A stretch of DNA of 64,000 nt from Microbacterium dextranolyticum. GTDB lineage: Bacteria > Actinomycetota > Actinomycetes > Actinomycetales > Microbacteriaceae. This document shows, piece after piece, positions 33,392-42,061 of this stretch. The notes beneath the pieces were generated by a model. The model did not search any database. It was not told where the DNA came from and was given only the letters and a program-made list of their open reading frames with translations. The translations under genes and the position numbers were made by a program. How positions within the stretch are numbered: position 1 is the first letter of the stretch; each line of letters begins with the position of its first letter. Location: NCBI RefSeq assembly GCF_016907295.1, contig NZ_JAFBBR010000001.1, forward strand, positions 434,001 through 498,000, read 5' to 3'.

Positions 33392-34591
33392 TCACTCGGG
33401 CTGGGGGAGCCACACGCGCACGCGCGCGCCGCCCCGCGGGGAATCCTCGATCACGATCGTGCCGCCGTGGGCCTGGGCGATCCGACGGCAGGTCGCCAGT
33501 CCGAGCCCGAGGCCGGGGACATCCTTCACCCATCCGCGCTCCATCGCTCCGAAAACGCGTTCGCGCTGGTCGACGGGAACGCCGGGCCCGTCATCGTCCA
33601 CGGTGATCGCCCATGCCGTCGGAGTGCGCTGCGCGGTCACCGCGATGGTCGGGGCGGCGCGGGTCGTCGCCGTGAACTTCAGCGCGTTGGCGATGAGGTT
33701 CTGCATCAGCACGCCGAGGAGGGTCGGGTCGCCGACGACGATGTCGCCCGTGGCGCCGTCGGTCTCGGTGAGCGCGATCGAGACCGACGCTCCGAACGCG
33801 GTGACCGCGCCCTCGAGGTCGGCCACGGCGCTCTCGACGATGCCGCGCATCGACGCGGGTTCGCTGCGCGGTCGGGCACCGCCCACCTTGGCGTAGGCGA
33901 GCAGATCGGTGATCATCCGGTCCATGCGGGCGGCGGCGGCATCCGCATGCCCGAGGGCGCGCAGGGCATTCTGCGGACCGGTCTCGGCCGGCGCCTCGAG
34001 CGCATCGATCGCGAGGTCGATCTGACCGAGCATCGCCGTGAGGGGGTTGCGCAGATCATGGCTCACCTGACCGGCGAAGTGCGCGAGCTCGTCATTGGAG
34101 CGTTCGAGTTCGTGCGTCGCCCGTCGCAGCTCGAGCACCTCGACGGCCTGACCGGCCAAGAGATCCAGTGCGGCGCTCTGTTCGTCGCTGAGCGTTCCCG
34201 TTTCGCGCGCGAACACACACAGGGTGCCGATCGGCACGCCCGACGGGGTGATCAGCGGGCTCGACGCGTAGAAGCGGACGCGACCGCCGCGCACGAACGG
34301 GTTCGCGGCGAAACGGGCGTCGGCCTGGGCATCCGTCACCAGCACGTGGCGGGCCTCGGGCAGAACGACCGCGCACATCGAATCGTCGATGCTGCAGGCG
34401 CCGGCTTCGACGCCCACCGTGGCGACGGCGCGCTGGTAGCGGTCATCGATGATGTTGACGGCCGCCGAGGGTGCGCGGCACAGCGTCGCCGCCAGGCGCG
34501 CCAGACTCTCGAGATGCGTCTCGGTGGGCTCGCCGATGATGCGGTACTGCGTGATCGCGTCGACCCGAGCCGTCGCCTGTGCCTGCTGCAT
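33392..34591 (-). CDS. GAF-domain sensor histidine kinase (orphan)
   Basis: 399 residues, with no membrane segment. A GAF domain (about 25-155) contains DSMCAVVLPEARHVLVTDAQADARFAANPFV and the typical YASSPLITPSGVPIGTLCV segment. The HisKA dimerisation domain has the H-box VSHDLRNPLTAML with His178. The HATPase domain has an N-box NLIANALKF, G1 DDDGPGV and G2 GLGLGLATCRRIAQAHGG. It is a cytosolic kinase and no response regulator is adjacent. ATG at 34591 with GGGAGGAG eight bases upstream. Confidence 0.9.
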   Translation of the reverse strand: MQQAQATARVDAITQYRIIGEPTETHLESLARLAATLCRAPSAAVNIIDDRYQRAVATVGVEAGACSIDDSMCAVVLPEARHVLVTDAQADARFAANPFVRGGRVRFYASSPLITPSGVPIGTLCVFARETGTLSDEQSAALDLLAGQAVEVLELRRATHELERSNDELAHFAGQVSHDLRNPLTAMLGQIDLAIDALEAPAETGPQNALRALGHADAAAARMDRMITDLLAYAKVGGARPRSEPASMRGIVESAVADLEGAVTAFGASVSIALTETDGATGDIVVGDPTLLGVLMQNLIANALKFTATTRAAPTIAVTAQRTPTAWAITVDDDGPGVPVDQRERVFGAMERGWVKDVPGLGLGLATCRRIAQAHGGTIVIEDSPRGGARVRVWLPQPE

Positions 34592-34701
34592 TCGTGCGCT
34601 CCTCCCGCCGGACCTCAGGATATCGGCGGTGCGGCTCCGGGGCGGGTCAGGTTCTGCTGACCTTGCTTGCGGCCTCGGCGACGCGCCCCTACCGTGGGGT
34701 G

Positions 34702-35424
34702 GTGAGCACCGACCCGACACCCGGACACCCCGACGAGCCGCACCGCGCCGGCCTCGCGCAACGTTTGAACGGCCTGCGGGCCGGTGTGCTGGGTGCCAAC
34801 GACGGGATCGTCTCGACCGCTGCGGTGGTCGTCGGGGTCGCCGGCGCGACGGCCGAGGTCATGCCCGTGCTGCTGGCCGGCTCGGCCGCGCTCGTGGGCG
34901 GGGCGATCTCGATGGCGCTCGGCGAGTATGTCTCGGTGTCGAGCCAGCGCGACAGCGAACGCGCGCTCATCGAGAAGGAGCGGCAGGAGCTCGCCAGCGA
35001 CCCGCACGGGGAGTTCGCCGAGCTCGTCGAGCTGTACCGGGAACGCGGCCTCAGCGAAGACACCGCCACCCGTGTCGCGACGGAGCTGACGGCGCACGAT
35101 GCGCTCTCGGCGCATCTGTCGATCGAGCTGAACATCGACCAGGACGACGTCGTCAGCCCGTGGAGCGCCGCCATCGCCTCGGCGGTCGCCTTCACCGTCG
35201 GGGCGCTGCTCCCGATGGCGACGATCCTTCTGCTGCCCCACCCTGCGCGCCTCGTCTGGACGTTCGTCGCCGTGCTCGTCGCACTCGCCGTCACCGGCTA
35301 CGTCGCGGCATGGATCGGCGGCGCCCGCCGCGGTCGGGCGATCATGCGGACGGTCGTCGGCGGCGCGCTGGCGCTGGGTGCGACCTTCCTCGTCGGCACG
35401 CTGTTCGGGGCCGTCGCCGGCTGA
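34702..35424 (+). CDS. VIT1/CCC1 family iron/manganese transporter
   Basis: 240-residue membrane protein with family blocks RAGVLGANDGIVSTAAVVVGVAGA near the start and GGAISMALGEYVSVSSQRD, followed by a charged cytoplasmic loop (KERQELASDPHGEFAELVELYRERGL) and three more helices. VIT1/CCC1 proteins export Fe2+ or Mn2+ from the cytosol. GTG at 34702 lies six bases after TACCGT, a leaderless arrangement. It is followed by a strong bidirectional terminator. Confidence 0.92.
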   Translation: MSTDPTPGHPDEPHRAGLAQRLNGLRAGVLGANDGIVSTAAVVVGVAGATAEVMPVLLAGSAALVGGAISMALGEYVSVSSQRDSERALIEKERQELASDPHGEFAELVELYRERGLSEDTATRVATELTAHDALSAHLSIELNIDQDDVVSPWSAAIASAVAFTVGALLPMATILLLPHPARLVWTFVAVLVALAVTGYVAAWIGGARRGRAIMRTVVGGALALGATFLVGTLFGAVAG

Positions 35425-35438
35425 GCCTCGCACACGGG

Positions 35439-35471
35439 GACGGGCCCGGATCCGATGGATCCGGGCCCGTC
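35439..35471. terminator. Strong bidirectional terminator
   Basis: Perfect 15-base inverted repeat at 35439-35453 and 35457-35471 with a 3-base loop, between the convergent transporter and oxidoreductase genes. Confidence 0.85.
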
Positions 35472-35494
35472 AGGAGCGCACGCGGCGGCATCCG

Positions 35495-36505
35495 TCAGAT
35501 GCGCACGAGCATCTTGCCGGTGTTCGCGCCGCGCATCATCGACAGGAACGCGTCGACCGCGTGGTCGATGCCGTCGACGATCGTCTCGTCGTACGCGATG
35601 CTGCCGGCTGCGAACCAGGCGGTCATCTTCTCCTGGAACTCGGGGACGAGGTGCAGGAACCCGGCAAGCGTAAAGCCCTGCATCGTGAGGCCCCGCGTGA
35701 TCATGGTCGACATGTTGTCGGGACCGGCCGGGCGCTCGGTCGTGTTGTAGCTCGAGATCGCGCCGCACAGGGCCGCGCGCCCGCCGTCGTTGAAGACGTC
35801 GAGGGCGGCCTGCAGGTGGTCGCCGCCCACGTTGTCGAAGAACACGTCGATCCCCTCGGGAGCGGCCTCGGCGAGAAGCGTGCGCACATCTCCGGACTTG
35901 TAGTCGAAAGCGGCGTCGTAGCCGTACTTCTCGGTCAGGAGCGCGACTTTCTCCGGAGTTCCGGCCGAGCCGATCACGCGGCCCGCTCCGAGCAGCTTCG
36001 CGATCTGGCCGACCGCGGTGCCGACGGCGCCCGCCGCGCCCGAGACGAACACGGTGTCGCCCGGCTTCAGGTGGGCGATGGCGGTGAGCCCGACGTAGGC
36101 GGTGAGCCCCGTCATGCCGAGGATGTGCAGGTTCAGCGACAGCGGTACGCCCGGGATCTCCGGGATGGCGCGGAACGTCGAGGCATCCGCCTGCACGAGG
36201 TCGGACCAGCCGTGCTGGTGCAGGACGACGGTGCCCACGGGAAGGTCGTCGGACGCGGATGCCACGACCCGGCCGACCGCTCCGCCGGTGATGGTCTCGC
36301 CGAGGGCGAACGGCGGCGTGTAGGAGCGCACGTCGTTCATCCGTCCGCGCATGTACGGGTCGACCGAGACGAAGGTGTTCCGCACCCGCACCTCACCGGG
36401 CTTCGGGGCGTCATAGGTGACGTGCGCCGTCTGGAAGTCGGCCGGCGTCGGCCACCCGATCGGGCGGGCGGCGAGCTGGATCTGGGTGCTGGTGGCATCG
36501 GTCAT
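35495..36505 (-). CDS. NADP-dependent medium-chain oxidoreductase (CurA/PTGR type)
   Basis: 336-residue zinc-free medium-chain dehydrogenase/reductase. TFVSVDPYMRGRM, the nucleotide site VSGAAGAVGTAVGQIAKL and FDNVGGDHLQAALDV place it with leukotriene B4 dehydrogenase / curcumin reductase-type enzymes that reduce alpha,beta-unsaturated carbonyls. ATG at 36505. It lies 49 bases after the DUF1304 gene on the same strand, and both are probably controlled by the divergent TetR protein at 37040. Confidence 0.9.
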   Translation of the reverse strand: MTDATSTQIQLAARPIGWPTPADFQTAHVTYDAPKPGEVRVRNTFVSVDPYMRGRMNDVRSYTPPFALGETITGGAVGRVVASASDDLPVGTVVLHQHGWSDLVQADASTFRAIPEIPGVPLSLNLHILGMTGLTAYVGLTAIAHLKPGDTVFVSGAAGAVGTAVGQIAKLLGAGRVIGSAGTPEKVALLTEKYGYDAAFDYKSGDVRTLLAEAAPEGIDVFFDNVGGDHLQAALDVFNDGGRAALCGAISSYNTTERPAGPDNMSTMITRGLTMQGFTLAGFLHLVPEFQEKMTAWFAAGSIAYDETIVDGIDHAVDAFLSMMRGANTGKMLVRI

Positions 36506-36554
36506 GCGGGGTCCTTCGTGAGGTGGGGTGGGGCGGGGGATGCGGGGGTGCGCG

Positions 36555-36941
36555 TCAGAGCAGGACGCCGATGGCGAGCGCGATCACGGCGAGGAGGGGC
36601 AGGACTCCCTGCTTGAGGGCGGCACCCGCCTTGTCGGGGCTCGAGAGCAGCAGGACGAGGGCCGCGGCGGCCATGGAACCCGCGCCGGCGAACACGAGGG
36701 CCGCGCCGGCCGCGGTCGCTCCCGTCGCGACGAGCACGACGCCGAGGGCCGTGACGATCGCGAGGAGCAGGTTGTAGAAGCCCTGGTTGAAGGCCATCTC
36801 GCGCGTGGCCTCGGCCTCGTCGGCCGTGGTGCCGAAGGCGGCGCGGGCGCGCGGGCTGGTCCAGGCGACCGACTCGAGCCAGAAGATGACGACGTGCAGC
36901 AGGGCGGCCAGTGCGGCCAGCACGAGTCCGATGACGATCAT
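36555..36941 (-). CDS. DUF1304 membrane protein
   Basis: 128 residues with four membrane helices. The family phrase HVVIFWLESVAWTSPRARAAFGTT is followed by FNQGFYNLLLA. Function unknown. ATG at 36941 has a good CAGGAGG ribosome site. First gene after the TetR operator region at 36991-37020 and transcribed away from the regulator. Confidence 0.9.
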   Translation of the reverse strand: MIVIGLVLAALAALLHVVIFWLESVAWTSPRARAAFGTTADEAEATREMAFNQGFYNLLLAIVTALGVVLVATGATAAGAALVFAGAGSMAAAALVLLLSSPDKAGAALKQGVLPLLAVIALAIGVLL

Positions 36942-36990
36942 GGGTCCTCCTGTGGGAACGGCGGCTGCCGTGGATGAGTTCTGAACTGAC

Positions 36991-37020
36991 TGTTTCAATA
37001 TATACTGAAACAATCGTTTC
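36991..37020. promoter_or_regulatory. TetR operator in divergent promoter
   Basis: Perfect palindrome TGTTTCA (36991-36997) and TGAAACA (37006-37012) with an 8-base AT-rich centre that also holds TATA-like -10 sequence. An overlapping second repeat GAAAC (37007-37011) / GTTTC (37016-37020) extends it. It lies between DUF1304 and the TetR gene and should repress both. Confidence 0.85.
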
Positions 37021-37039
37021 CGAAAGTGGGAGGTGTGCG

Positions 37040-37633
37040 ATGGCCCGGACCCGAGAGTTCGACCGGCTCGACACGGTTCGCGCCGCGCGCGAGTTCTTTT
37101 GGGAGCACGGCTACGAGGACGCCTCGATCGCCGGGCTCGAGCAGGTCACGGGCCTCAATCGATCGAGCCTGTACAACGCGTTCGCCTCCAAGCGCGGGCT
37201 CTTCGACGAGGCGGTGCAGAGCTACCTCGACGAGATCGTGCGCCCCCGCCTGGCCCCGCTCGAGGCCGATCCGGTCGCCCCCGAGGCGCTCGGCGACTAC
37301 CTCGACGGGCTTGCCGCCGCCCTCGGCCGTGCCGGATCGATGCCCGCCGACAACGGATGCCTGCTCATCAACGCCGCCGGTGCGCCCGTCTCGCGCGACG
37401 CCGAGGTCGCCCGCGTCATCGCCGAGTACCGGGCGGAGCTGCACCGCGCGATCTCTCGCGGCGTCGCCGCGGCGCTGCCGCAGGCATCCACCGCGCGTCG
37501 CGACCACCTGGCCGACGCCGTCACGGGTCTGGTCGTCGCCGGCTTCGCCTTGGCGCGCACGGCCTCGGGCGAGGCGGTCGGCAGCATCCGCACGGCGCGC
37601 CTGCTTCTGTCGGGCGATCTCGACCGCGACTGA
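37040..37633 (+). CDS. TetR family regulator of the DUF1304/oxidoreductase pair
   Basis: 197 residues. The N-terminal helix-turn-helix reads FDRLDTVRAAREFFWEHGYEDASIAGLEQVTGLNRSSLYNAFASKRGLF (about 5-55), and the C-terminal effector domain contains NGCLLINAAGA, typical of the YxaF/LmrA-like TetR group that responds to electrophiles or small hydrophobic ligands. ATG at 37040 is used because GGGAGG lies just upstream; the longer frame runs back through the operator. Regulates itself and the divergent operon by position. Confidence 0.9.
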   Translation: MARTREFDRLDTVRAAREFFWEHGYEDASIAGLEQVTGLNRSSLYNAFASKRGLFDEAVQSYLDEIVRPRLAPLEADPVAPEALGDYLDGLAAALGRAGSMPADNGCLLINAAGAPVSRDAEVARVIAEYRAELHRAISRGVAAALPQASTARRDHLADAVTGLVVAGFALARTASGEAVGSIRTARLLLSGDLDRD

Positions 37634-37652
37634 GCGTCGCCCGCGGGGCGGC

Positions 37653-37817
37653 GTGGTCTGAGGTGGCCGCCCGCGTGGTCTGGGGTGGCCGCATGCGCCG
37701 TCGCCCGCGCCGTCGCCCCGCGGTCGGCCGCGCGGTCGGCCCCGATCTGCAGGAGCAGGTGGGGCTTTCGGCGCGGGGGAGCCCCACAGGCCACACCAGT
37801 ATCAGTGCTCCCTGCAG
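37653..37817. other. Intergenic repeat and nested hairpin
   Basis: GTGGTCTG occurs at 37653 and 37675 (22-base step). A nested structure follows: an outer stem 37747-37757 with 37806-37817 (one bulge) and an inner 8-base stem GTGGGGCT/AGCCCCAC (37759-37766, 37780-37787). The rest of 37634-37913 is very GC-rich, with irregular GCGAGG words and no gene. May terminate the TetR transcript. Confidence 0.5.
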
Positions 37818-37913
37818 TGTGGGAGCGAGGCGGCCATGGGCCAGGGTGCGGGAGCGAGGCGGGCGCGGGCGCGAGGCGGGAACGAGGTGGGCGCGGGTGC
37901 GAGGATGGATGCC

Positions 37914-38615
37914 ATGGCCTCGACCCACGTCATCACCGGAGCAGGCTCGGGCATCGGACGGCTCGTCGCCGAGCGGCTGCACGCTCGCGGCGACCACCTC
38001 GTCCTCCTCGCGCGTAGCGCCGCCCGCGCCGCCGACCTGCGAACGGCCTTTCCGGGAAGCACCGTCGTCGTCGCCGATCTCGCCCGCCCGGACGGCCTCG
38101 CCCGCGCGCTCGCCGAGCAGGATGCGGTGATCCCCGCCGCGGTCGATGCGATCATCCACGCCGCCGGTGTCGTCCATCTCGGCGCGGTCGCCGACCTGCC
38201 GGTGAATGCCTGGGAGTCGCAGCTCGCCGTCAACCTCGTCGCCCCCGCCGAGGTGACCCGGCTGCTGCTGCCGCGCGTGCGTGCGGCGCGCGGTCAGGTG
38301 CTCTTCGTGAACTCGGGTGCGGGGCTGAACGCCCACCCGGAATGGTCGGCGTACGCGGCGTCGAAGCACGGGCTGAAGGCGCTCGCCGACGCGCTGCGCA
38401 CCGAGGAGGCGCTGCACGGCGTGCGGGTCACCTCGATCTATCCGGGGCGCACGGCCACTCCGATGCAGCGCGAGGTCCACGCCCAGGAGGGTGCCGAGTA
38501 CGACCCGTCGCGCTGGATCGACCCGGCGTCGGTCGTGGCCGCGATCCTCACCGCCCTCGATCTTCCGCGTGACGCCGTCATCAGCGATCTGACCGTGCGG
38601 CCCGGCGTGCGATGA
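37914..38615 (+). CDS. Short-chain dehydrogenase/reductase
   Basis: 233-residue classical SDR. The motif TGAGSGIG is near residue 9, the HAAG variant of NNAG near 83, and the active site YAASK near 145 (WSAYAASKHGLKALADAL). ATG at 37914 with GAGG nine bases ahead; an in-frame ATG at 37905 is the alternative. Coupled by ATGA overlap to the following hypothetical gene. Substrate unknown. Confidence 0.9.
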   Translation: MASTHVITGAGSGIGRLVAERLHARGDHLVLLARSAARAADLRTAFPGSTVVVADLARPDGLARALAEQDAVIPAAVDAIIHAAGVVHLGAVADLPVNAWESQLAVNLVAPAEVTRLLLPRVRAARGQVLFVNSGAGLNAHPEWSAYAASKHGLKALADALRTEEALHGVRVTSIYPGRTATPMQREVHAQEGAEYDPSRWIDPASVVAAILTALDLPRDAVISDLTVRPGVR

Positions 38616-39079
38616 CGGATGCCGCGGCGCTGATCGCGGCGGCGCGCGCCCGCCTCTCGGGGTCGCCCCGCGAACGCCTCGGCGACTGGGCCGCGGCGCG
38701 TCGGCTGTTCGGGTTCGGGCGGGCGCCGCGGATCGTGCCCGTGGGCGAGGTATGGCATCTCGGCGTTCTGCTGATCGGCGACGAGGCGGTCTACGCGACC
38801 GGCGAGGTCCTTCGTGCCCGCACCGAGGCGCCCCGCGGCTACACGGCCGAGGCGCAGCGCGCCCGCTCGGAGCGCGCGGCGGCGGCCGCCCGCGGGGGGT
38901 TCGCCGACGGCGAGGTGCTCCACCTGGGGGCCGAAGAGCTCGACCTGGCGGCACTCGCTCGGGGCGAGGCATCCGGCCCGCTCTGTCTCGTAGACGGCGT
39001 GCCGCACGTGCGATGGAGCGCGAGTGGGGCGCCGCGGCCCCTCACCGATTACCTGAACGAGCAGCTCTCGCTGCGCTGA
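38612..39079 (+). CDS. Conserved hypothetical protein
   Basis: 155 residues. No catalytic motif is recognised. The sequence is Ala/Arg-rich with a central beta-type stretch (VPVGEVWHLGVLLIGDEAVYATGEVLRAR) and an end resembling a substrate-binding cap (LVDGVPHVRWSASGAPRPLTDYLNEQLSL). It overlaps the SDR stop (ATGA), so it is co-translated with that gene. Similar proteins are often found labelled glutaminase without evidence; that name is not adopted here. Confidence 0.7.
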   Translation: MTDAAALIAAARARLSGSPRERLGDWAAARRLFGFGRAPRIVPVGEVWHLGVLLIGDEAVYATGEVLRARTEAPRGYTAEAQRARSERAAAAARGGFADGEVLHLGAEELDLAALARGEASGPLCLVDGVPHVRWSASGAPRPLTDYLNEQLSLR

Positions 39080-39149
39080 CCCGGCCGGGCGGCGCGCGAG
39101 CCGTGGGGCCGAACGCGTCCGCGGCCTCGGCCTGACGAGACCCGGCCGA

Positions 39150-39767
39150 TCAGTCCTGGCGGATCGGTCGCACGACGCGGCAGGGGTTTCCGACCGCGAC
39201 GACGCCCGAGGGGATGTCGCTCGTGACGACGGATCCCGCACCGATGATGCTGTCGGAGCCGATCGTGACGCCGGGGAGCACCGTCACGGAGCCCCCGAAC
39301 CAGACGTTGTCGCCGATGGTGACGGCGGATGCCCGTTCCCACCCCTCGCGGCGGCGCGTGGGCTCTTCGGCGTGGTTGGGCGTGTAGATGCTGCACCGCG
39401 GGCCGATGAGGCAGTCCGCTCCGATCGTGACGTAGCCGCCGCCGACGATGAGGAAGTCCTTGTTGATGAACGTGCGGTCGCCGATCGTGAGCCCGACGCC
39501 GTAGTCGAGGTTGATCGGCGGGCGGAAGTCGATGCCCGATCCGGCTCCGGGGACCAGATCGTGGAAGAGGCGCTGCGCTTCGGCCGGCTCGTCGAAGAAG
39601 ATCTGGTTGATCCGCGCGCACGTGGACTGCGCGTGCCAGGTCAGTTCGGGAAGGCTGTCGGATGCCCGATAGCGGATCCACTCGCCGCCGAAGAGGGCGC
39701 GCACGTCGGCGTCGCGCTCGATGAGGTCGGCCAGGGAGTCGGCGCCACTGCCCACATTTGTTGTCAT
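39150..39767 (-). CDS. Sugar O-acetyltransferase (maltose/galactoside acetyltransferase family)
   Basis: 205 residues. It has an N-terminal Mac domain and a left-handed beta-helix of hexapeptide repeats (LTIGDRTFINKDFLIVGGG, ADCLIGPRCSIYTPNHAEEP, ASAVTIGDNVWFGGSVTVLPGVTIGSDSIIGAGSVVTSDIP), ending with GNPCRVVRPI. The catalytic His is in TPNHA. It transfers acetyl from acetyl-CoA to sugars. The ATG at 39767 lies seven bases after TAATAT on the minus strand (leaderless); an ATG nine bases upstream is also in frame. It is divergent from the GH51 arabinofuranosidase. Confidence 0.9.
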   Translation of the reverse strand: MTTNVGSGADSLADLIERDADVRALFGGEWIRYRASDSLPELTWHAQSTCARINQIFFDEPAEAQRLFHDLVPGAGSGIDFRPPINLDYGVGLTIGDRTFINKDFLIVGGGYVTIGADCLIGPRCSIYTPNHAEEPTRRREGWERASAVTIGDNVWFGGSVTVLPGVTIGSDSIIGAGSVVTSDIPSGVVAVGNPCRVVRPIRQD

Positions 39768-39826
39768 AAAGAACATATTAGTGGAAAGATGGTCGTGCGG
39801 CGAGGCCGCCGCAGAACGGAGCCCCC

Positions 39827-41344
39827 ATGACCACCGCCCGCGCCGCCGTCGACCTCGACGTCACCGGACCCCAGATCAGCCGTCACCTCTACGGGCACTT
39901 CGCCGAGCACCTCGGCCGCTGCATCTACGGCGGGTTCTGGGTGGGGGAGGACTCCCCGATTCCGAACGAACGCGGCATCCGGCTCGATGTGGTCGAGGCC
40001 CTGCGGGCGATCCGCATTCCGAACCTGCGCTGGCCCGGCGGATGCTTCGCCGACGAGTACCACTGGCGCGACGGCGTCGGCCCGCGCGCGGAGCGGCCGA
40101 CGATGGTCAACACGAACTGGGGTGACGTCGTCGAGGACAACGCCTTCGGCACGCACGAGTTCATGGACCTGTGCGAGATGCTCGGCGCCGACCCGTACGT
40201 CAACGGCAACGTGGGCAGCGGCACGGTGCAGGAGATGAGCGAATGGGTCGAGTACCTCACCCGCTCGGGTGACAGCCCGATGGCGCGGCTGCGCCGGGCG
40301 AACGGGCGGGACGAGCCGTGGCGGGTGCCGTTCTGGGGGCTCGGCAACGAGGCGTGGGGCTGCGGCGGCAACATGACACCCGAGTACTACACCTCGCTCG
40401 CGCGCCGGTACGCCACCTTCTGCAAGGAGCACGACGGCAACCGTCTCGTGCGGATCGCGGCCGGCGCCTCGGATGCGGACCTGCGCTGGACCCACACGCT
40501 CATGGCATCCGCCACGTCGTCGAACACGCCGGAGCCGCAGGCCTCGCCGTTCCAGGCGATCTCGTTCCACTACTACACGCACGCCGGCACCGGCATCCAG
40601 AAGGAGTCGGCGACGGCGTTCTCGCGCGAGGAGTTCCTGCGCACGGTCGCCCACGCCGCCGACATCGAGCGCGTCGTCTCGGCCCACGAGGCGGTCATGG
40701 ACTCGTACGACCCCGACCGGGTCATCGGACTCGTCTGCGACGAGTGGGGCACATGGTGGAACGTCGAGCCGGGCACGAACCCGGGATTCCTGTTCCAGCA
40801 GAACACGATGAGGGATGCCCTCGTCGCCGGCCTCCACTTCGACGTGTTCCACCGGCACGCGGCGCGGATGCGGATGGCAAACATCGCGCAGACCCTCAAC
40901 GTGCTGCAGGCGATGATCCTGACCGACGACGAGGGCGGGATGGTGCTCACGCCGACCTACCACGTGTACGAGATGAACGCCGGCCATCAGGACGCGCTGT
41001 CGGTGCCCGCGCACGTCGTCGCTGCCCCGGTCGTCACCATCGACGACGTCGAGCTGGGGGCGCTCTCGCTGTCAGCGTCGACGACGGACGGTGCGGCGCT
41101 GATCTCGCTCACCCACGTCGGGGTCGACGAGGCGCTGCCCGTCGAGATCGACCTGCGCGGTCGCACCGCGCGAGCGACGCGGGCGCGCGTGCTGACGGGT
41201 GTGGATGCCACGGCGCACAACACCCCCGAGACGCCCGACGCCGTGAGCCCGGTGCCGCTCGAGGCGTCGGTCGAGGGAGGCATCCTGCGTCTCACGCTGC
41301 CTCCGGTGTCGTTCGCGACGGTCGAGCTCGCGCTGGAGGGCTGA
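39827..41344 (+). CDS. abfA: Alpha-L-arabinofuranosidase, GH51
   Basis: 505-residue intracellular retaining glycosidase that removes alpha-L-arabinofuranosyl side groups from arabinoxylan or arabinan fragments. No signal peptide. The acid/base Glu175 is in GLGNEAWG and the nucleophile Glu306 in CDEWGTWWN; LRWPGGCFADEYHW and the C-terminal beta-domain are also typical. Length agrees with the family (about 500). The promoter region shared with the acetyltransferase is only 59 bases. It complements the xylan locus at 46-62 kb but is separated from it by the accessory island. Confidence 0.95.
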   Translation: MTTARAAVDLDVTGPQISRHLYGHFAEHLGRCIYGGFWVGEDSPIPNERGIRLDVVEALRAIRIPNLRWPGGCFADEYHWRDGVGPRAERPTMVNTNWGDVVEDNAFGTHEFMDLCEMLGADPYVNGNVGSGTVQEMSEWVEYLTRSGDSPMARLRRANGRDEPWRVPFWGLGNEAWGCGGNMTPEYYTSLARRYATFCKEHDGNRLVRIAAGASDADLRWTHTLMASATSSNTPEPQASPFQAISFHYYTHAGTGIQKESATAFSREEFLRTVAHAADIERVVSAHEAVMDSYDPDRVIGLVCDEWGTWWNVEPGTNPGFLFQQNTMRDALVAGLHFDVFHRHAARMRMANIAQTLNVLQAMILTDDEGGMVLTPTYHVYEMNAGHQDALSVPAHVVAAPVVTIDDVELGALSLSASTTDGAALISLTHVGVDEALPVEIDLRGRTARATRARVLTGVDATAHNTPETPDAVSPVPLEASVEGGILRLTLPPVSFATVELALEG

Positions 41345-41478
41345 GCCGGGGGCCTTCGACCGCGGCTGCATTGGTTGCTCACGCATCGCCGGGCGTCATC
41401 TCGCGATTCGTATCGCCTAGTCTGAGTCCGTTCCGGCAACCCGACCACGACGGGCGGGCGCATGGCGAGGGGAGCACG

Positions 41479-41679
41479 GTGGGTGTGGAGTTCCCGGCGG
41501 GGGCGTTCTCGGTTACGACCGCGAGCGGCGATGTGATCGTCCTGCGCATCTGCGACCTGTGCGGTGCGGCCGTGCCGGACGCCGAGGGCACCGATCTCGC
41601 TCTCCACAAGCGCTGGCACCGGATCACCGGATCGGGCAACTGGATCGATCCCGCGACGGGGCGGCGCCACAGCCTCTGA
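41479..41679 (+). CDS. Small C2H2-type zinc-finger-like protein
   Basis: 66 residues, not recognised as a named family. It contains Cys-x2-Cys followed by His-x3-His (ICDLCGAAV ... LALHKRWH), the ligand spacing of a treble-clef or C2H2 finger, then NWIDPATGRRH. The GTG start at 41479 is supported by GAGGGGAG six bases upstream. It may be a DNA- or protein-binding microprotein. Confidence 0.6.
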   Translation: MGVEFPAGAFSVTTASGDVIVLRICDLCGAAVPDAEGTDLALHKRWHRITGSGNWIDPATGRRHSL

Positions 41680-41755
41680 CCCTCGGCGCTCCAAGGCGCG
41701 TGGGCGACGGGTCGCCGCACCTCGCCGCCGTGTTTGAGGGCGGTGCCGTGGATGT

Positions 41756-41871
41756 TCACGCTGCGTGCGCGGCGATCGCCTCGCGGATCAGCTCGGACCG
41801 CGACTTGTGTTCGCGTGCCACGCGAGCGTCGAGGGGAATGAGGCCTTGAGCGGCGGTGGAGACTCTGGCAT
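41756..41871 (-). pseudogene. Relic of a ribbon-helix-helix antitoxin
   Basis: The C-terminal reading frame gives VAREHKSRSELIREAIAAHAA, a strong match to the second helix region of CopG/ParD-type antitoxins. The expected preceding part (MPESPPPLKA) is present but in another frame, so a frameshift separates them. No toxin gene is adjacent. The rest of 41680-42061 holds nothing else recognisable. Confidence 0.45.
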
Positions 41872-42061
41872 GGCAATCTGTATCCGTTCGTGCCGTCGAC
41901 CGTGCACTGCGCGACTCAGGCACGCAGCCGGACGGGTCCCTCTGCGGGCAGGACGGGTGAGGGCAAGACGGGCGGCCCGGCTTCGCGCGTGAGGTGTCGA
42001 GGTTCGACGGCGCGCAGGTCCGATCCCCGTGGGTGCCAGCATGCGCCGGGATCATGAACAC

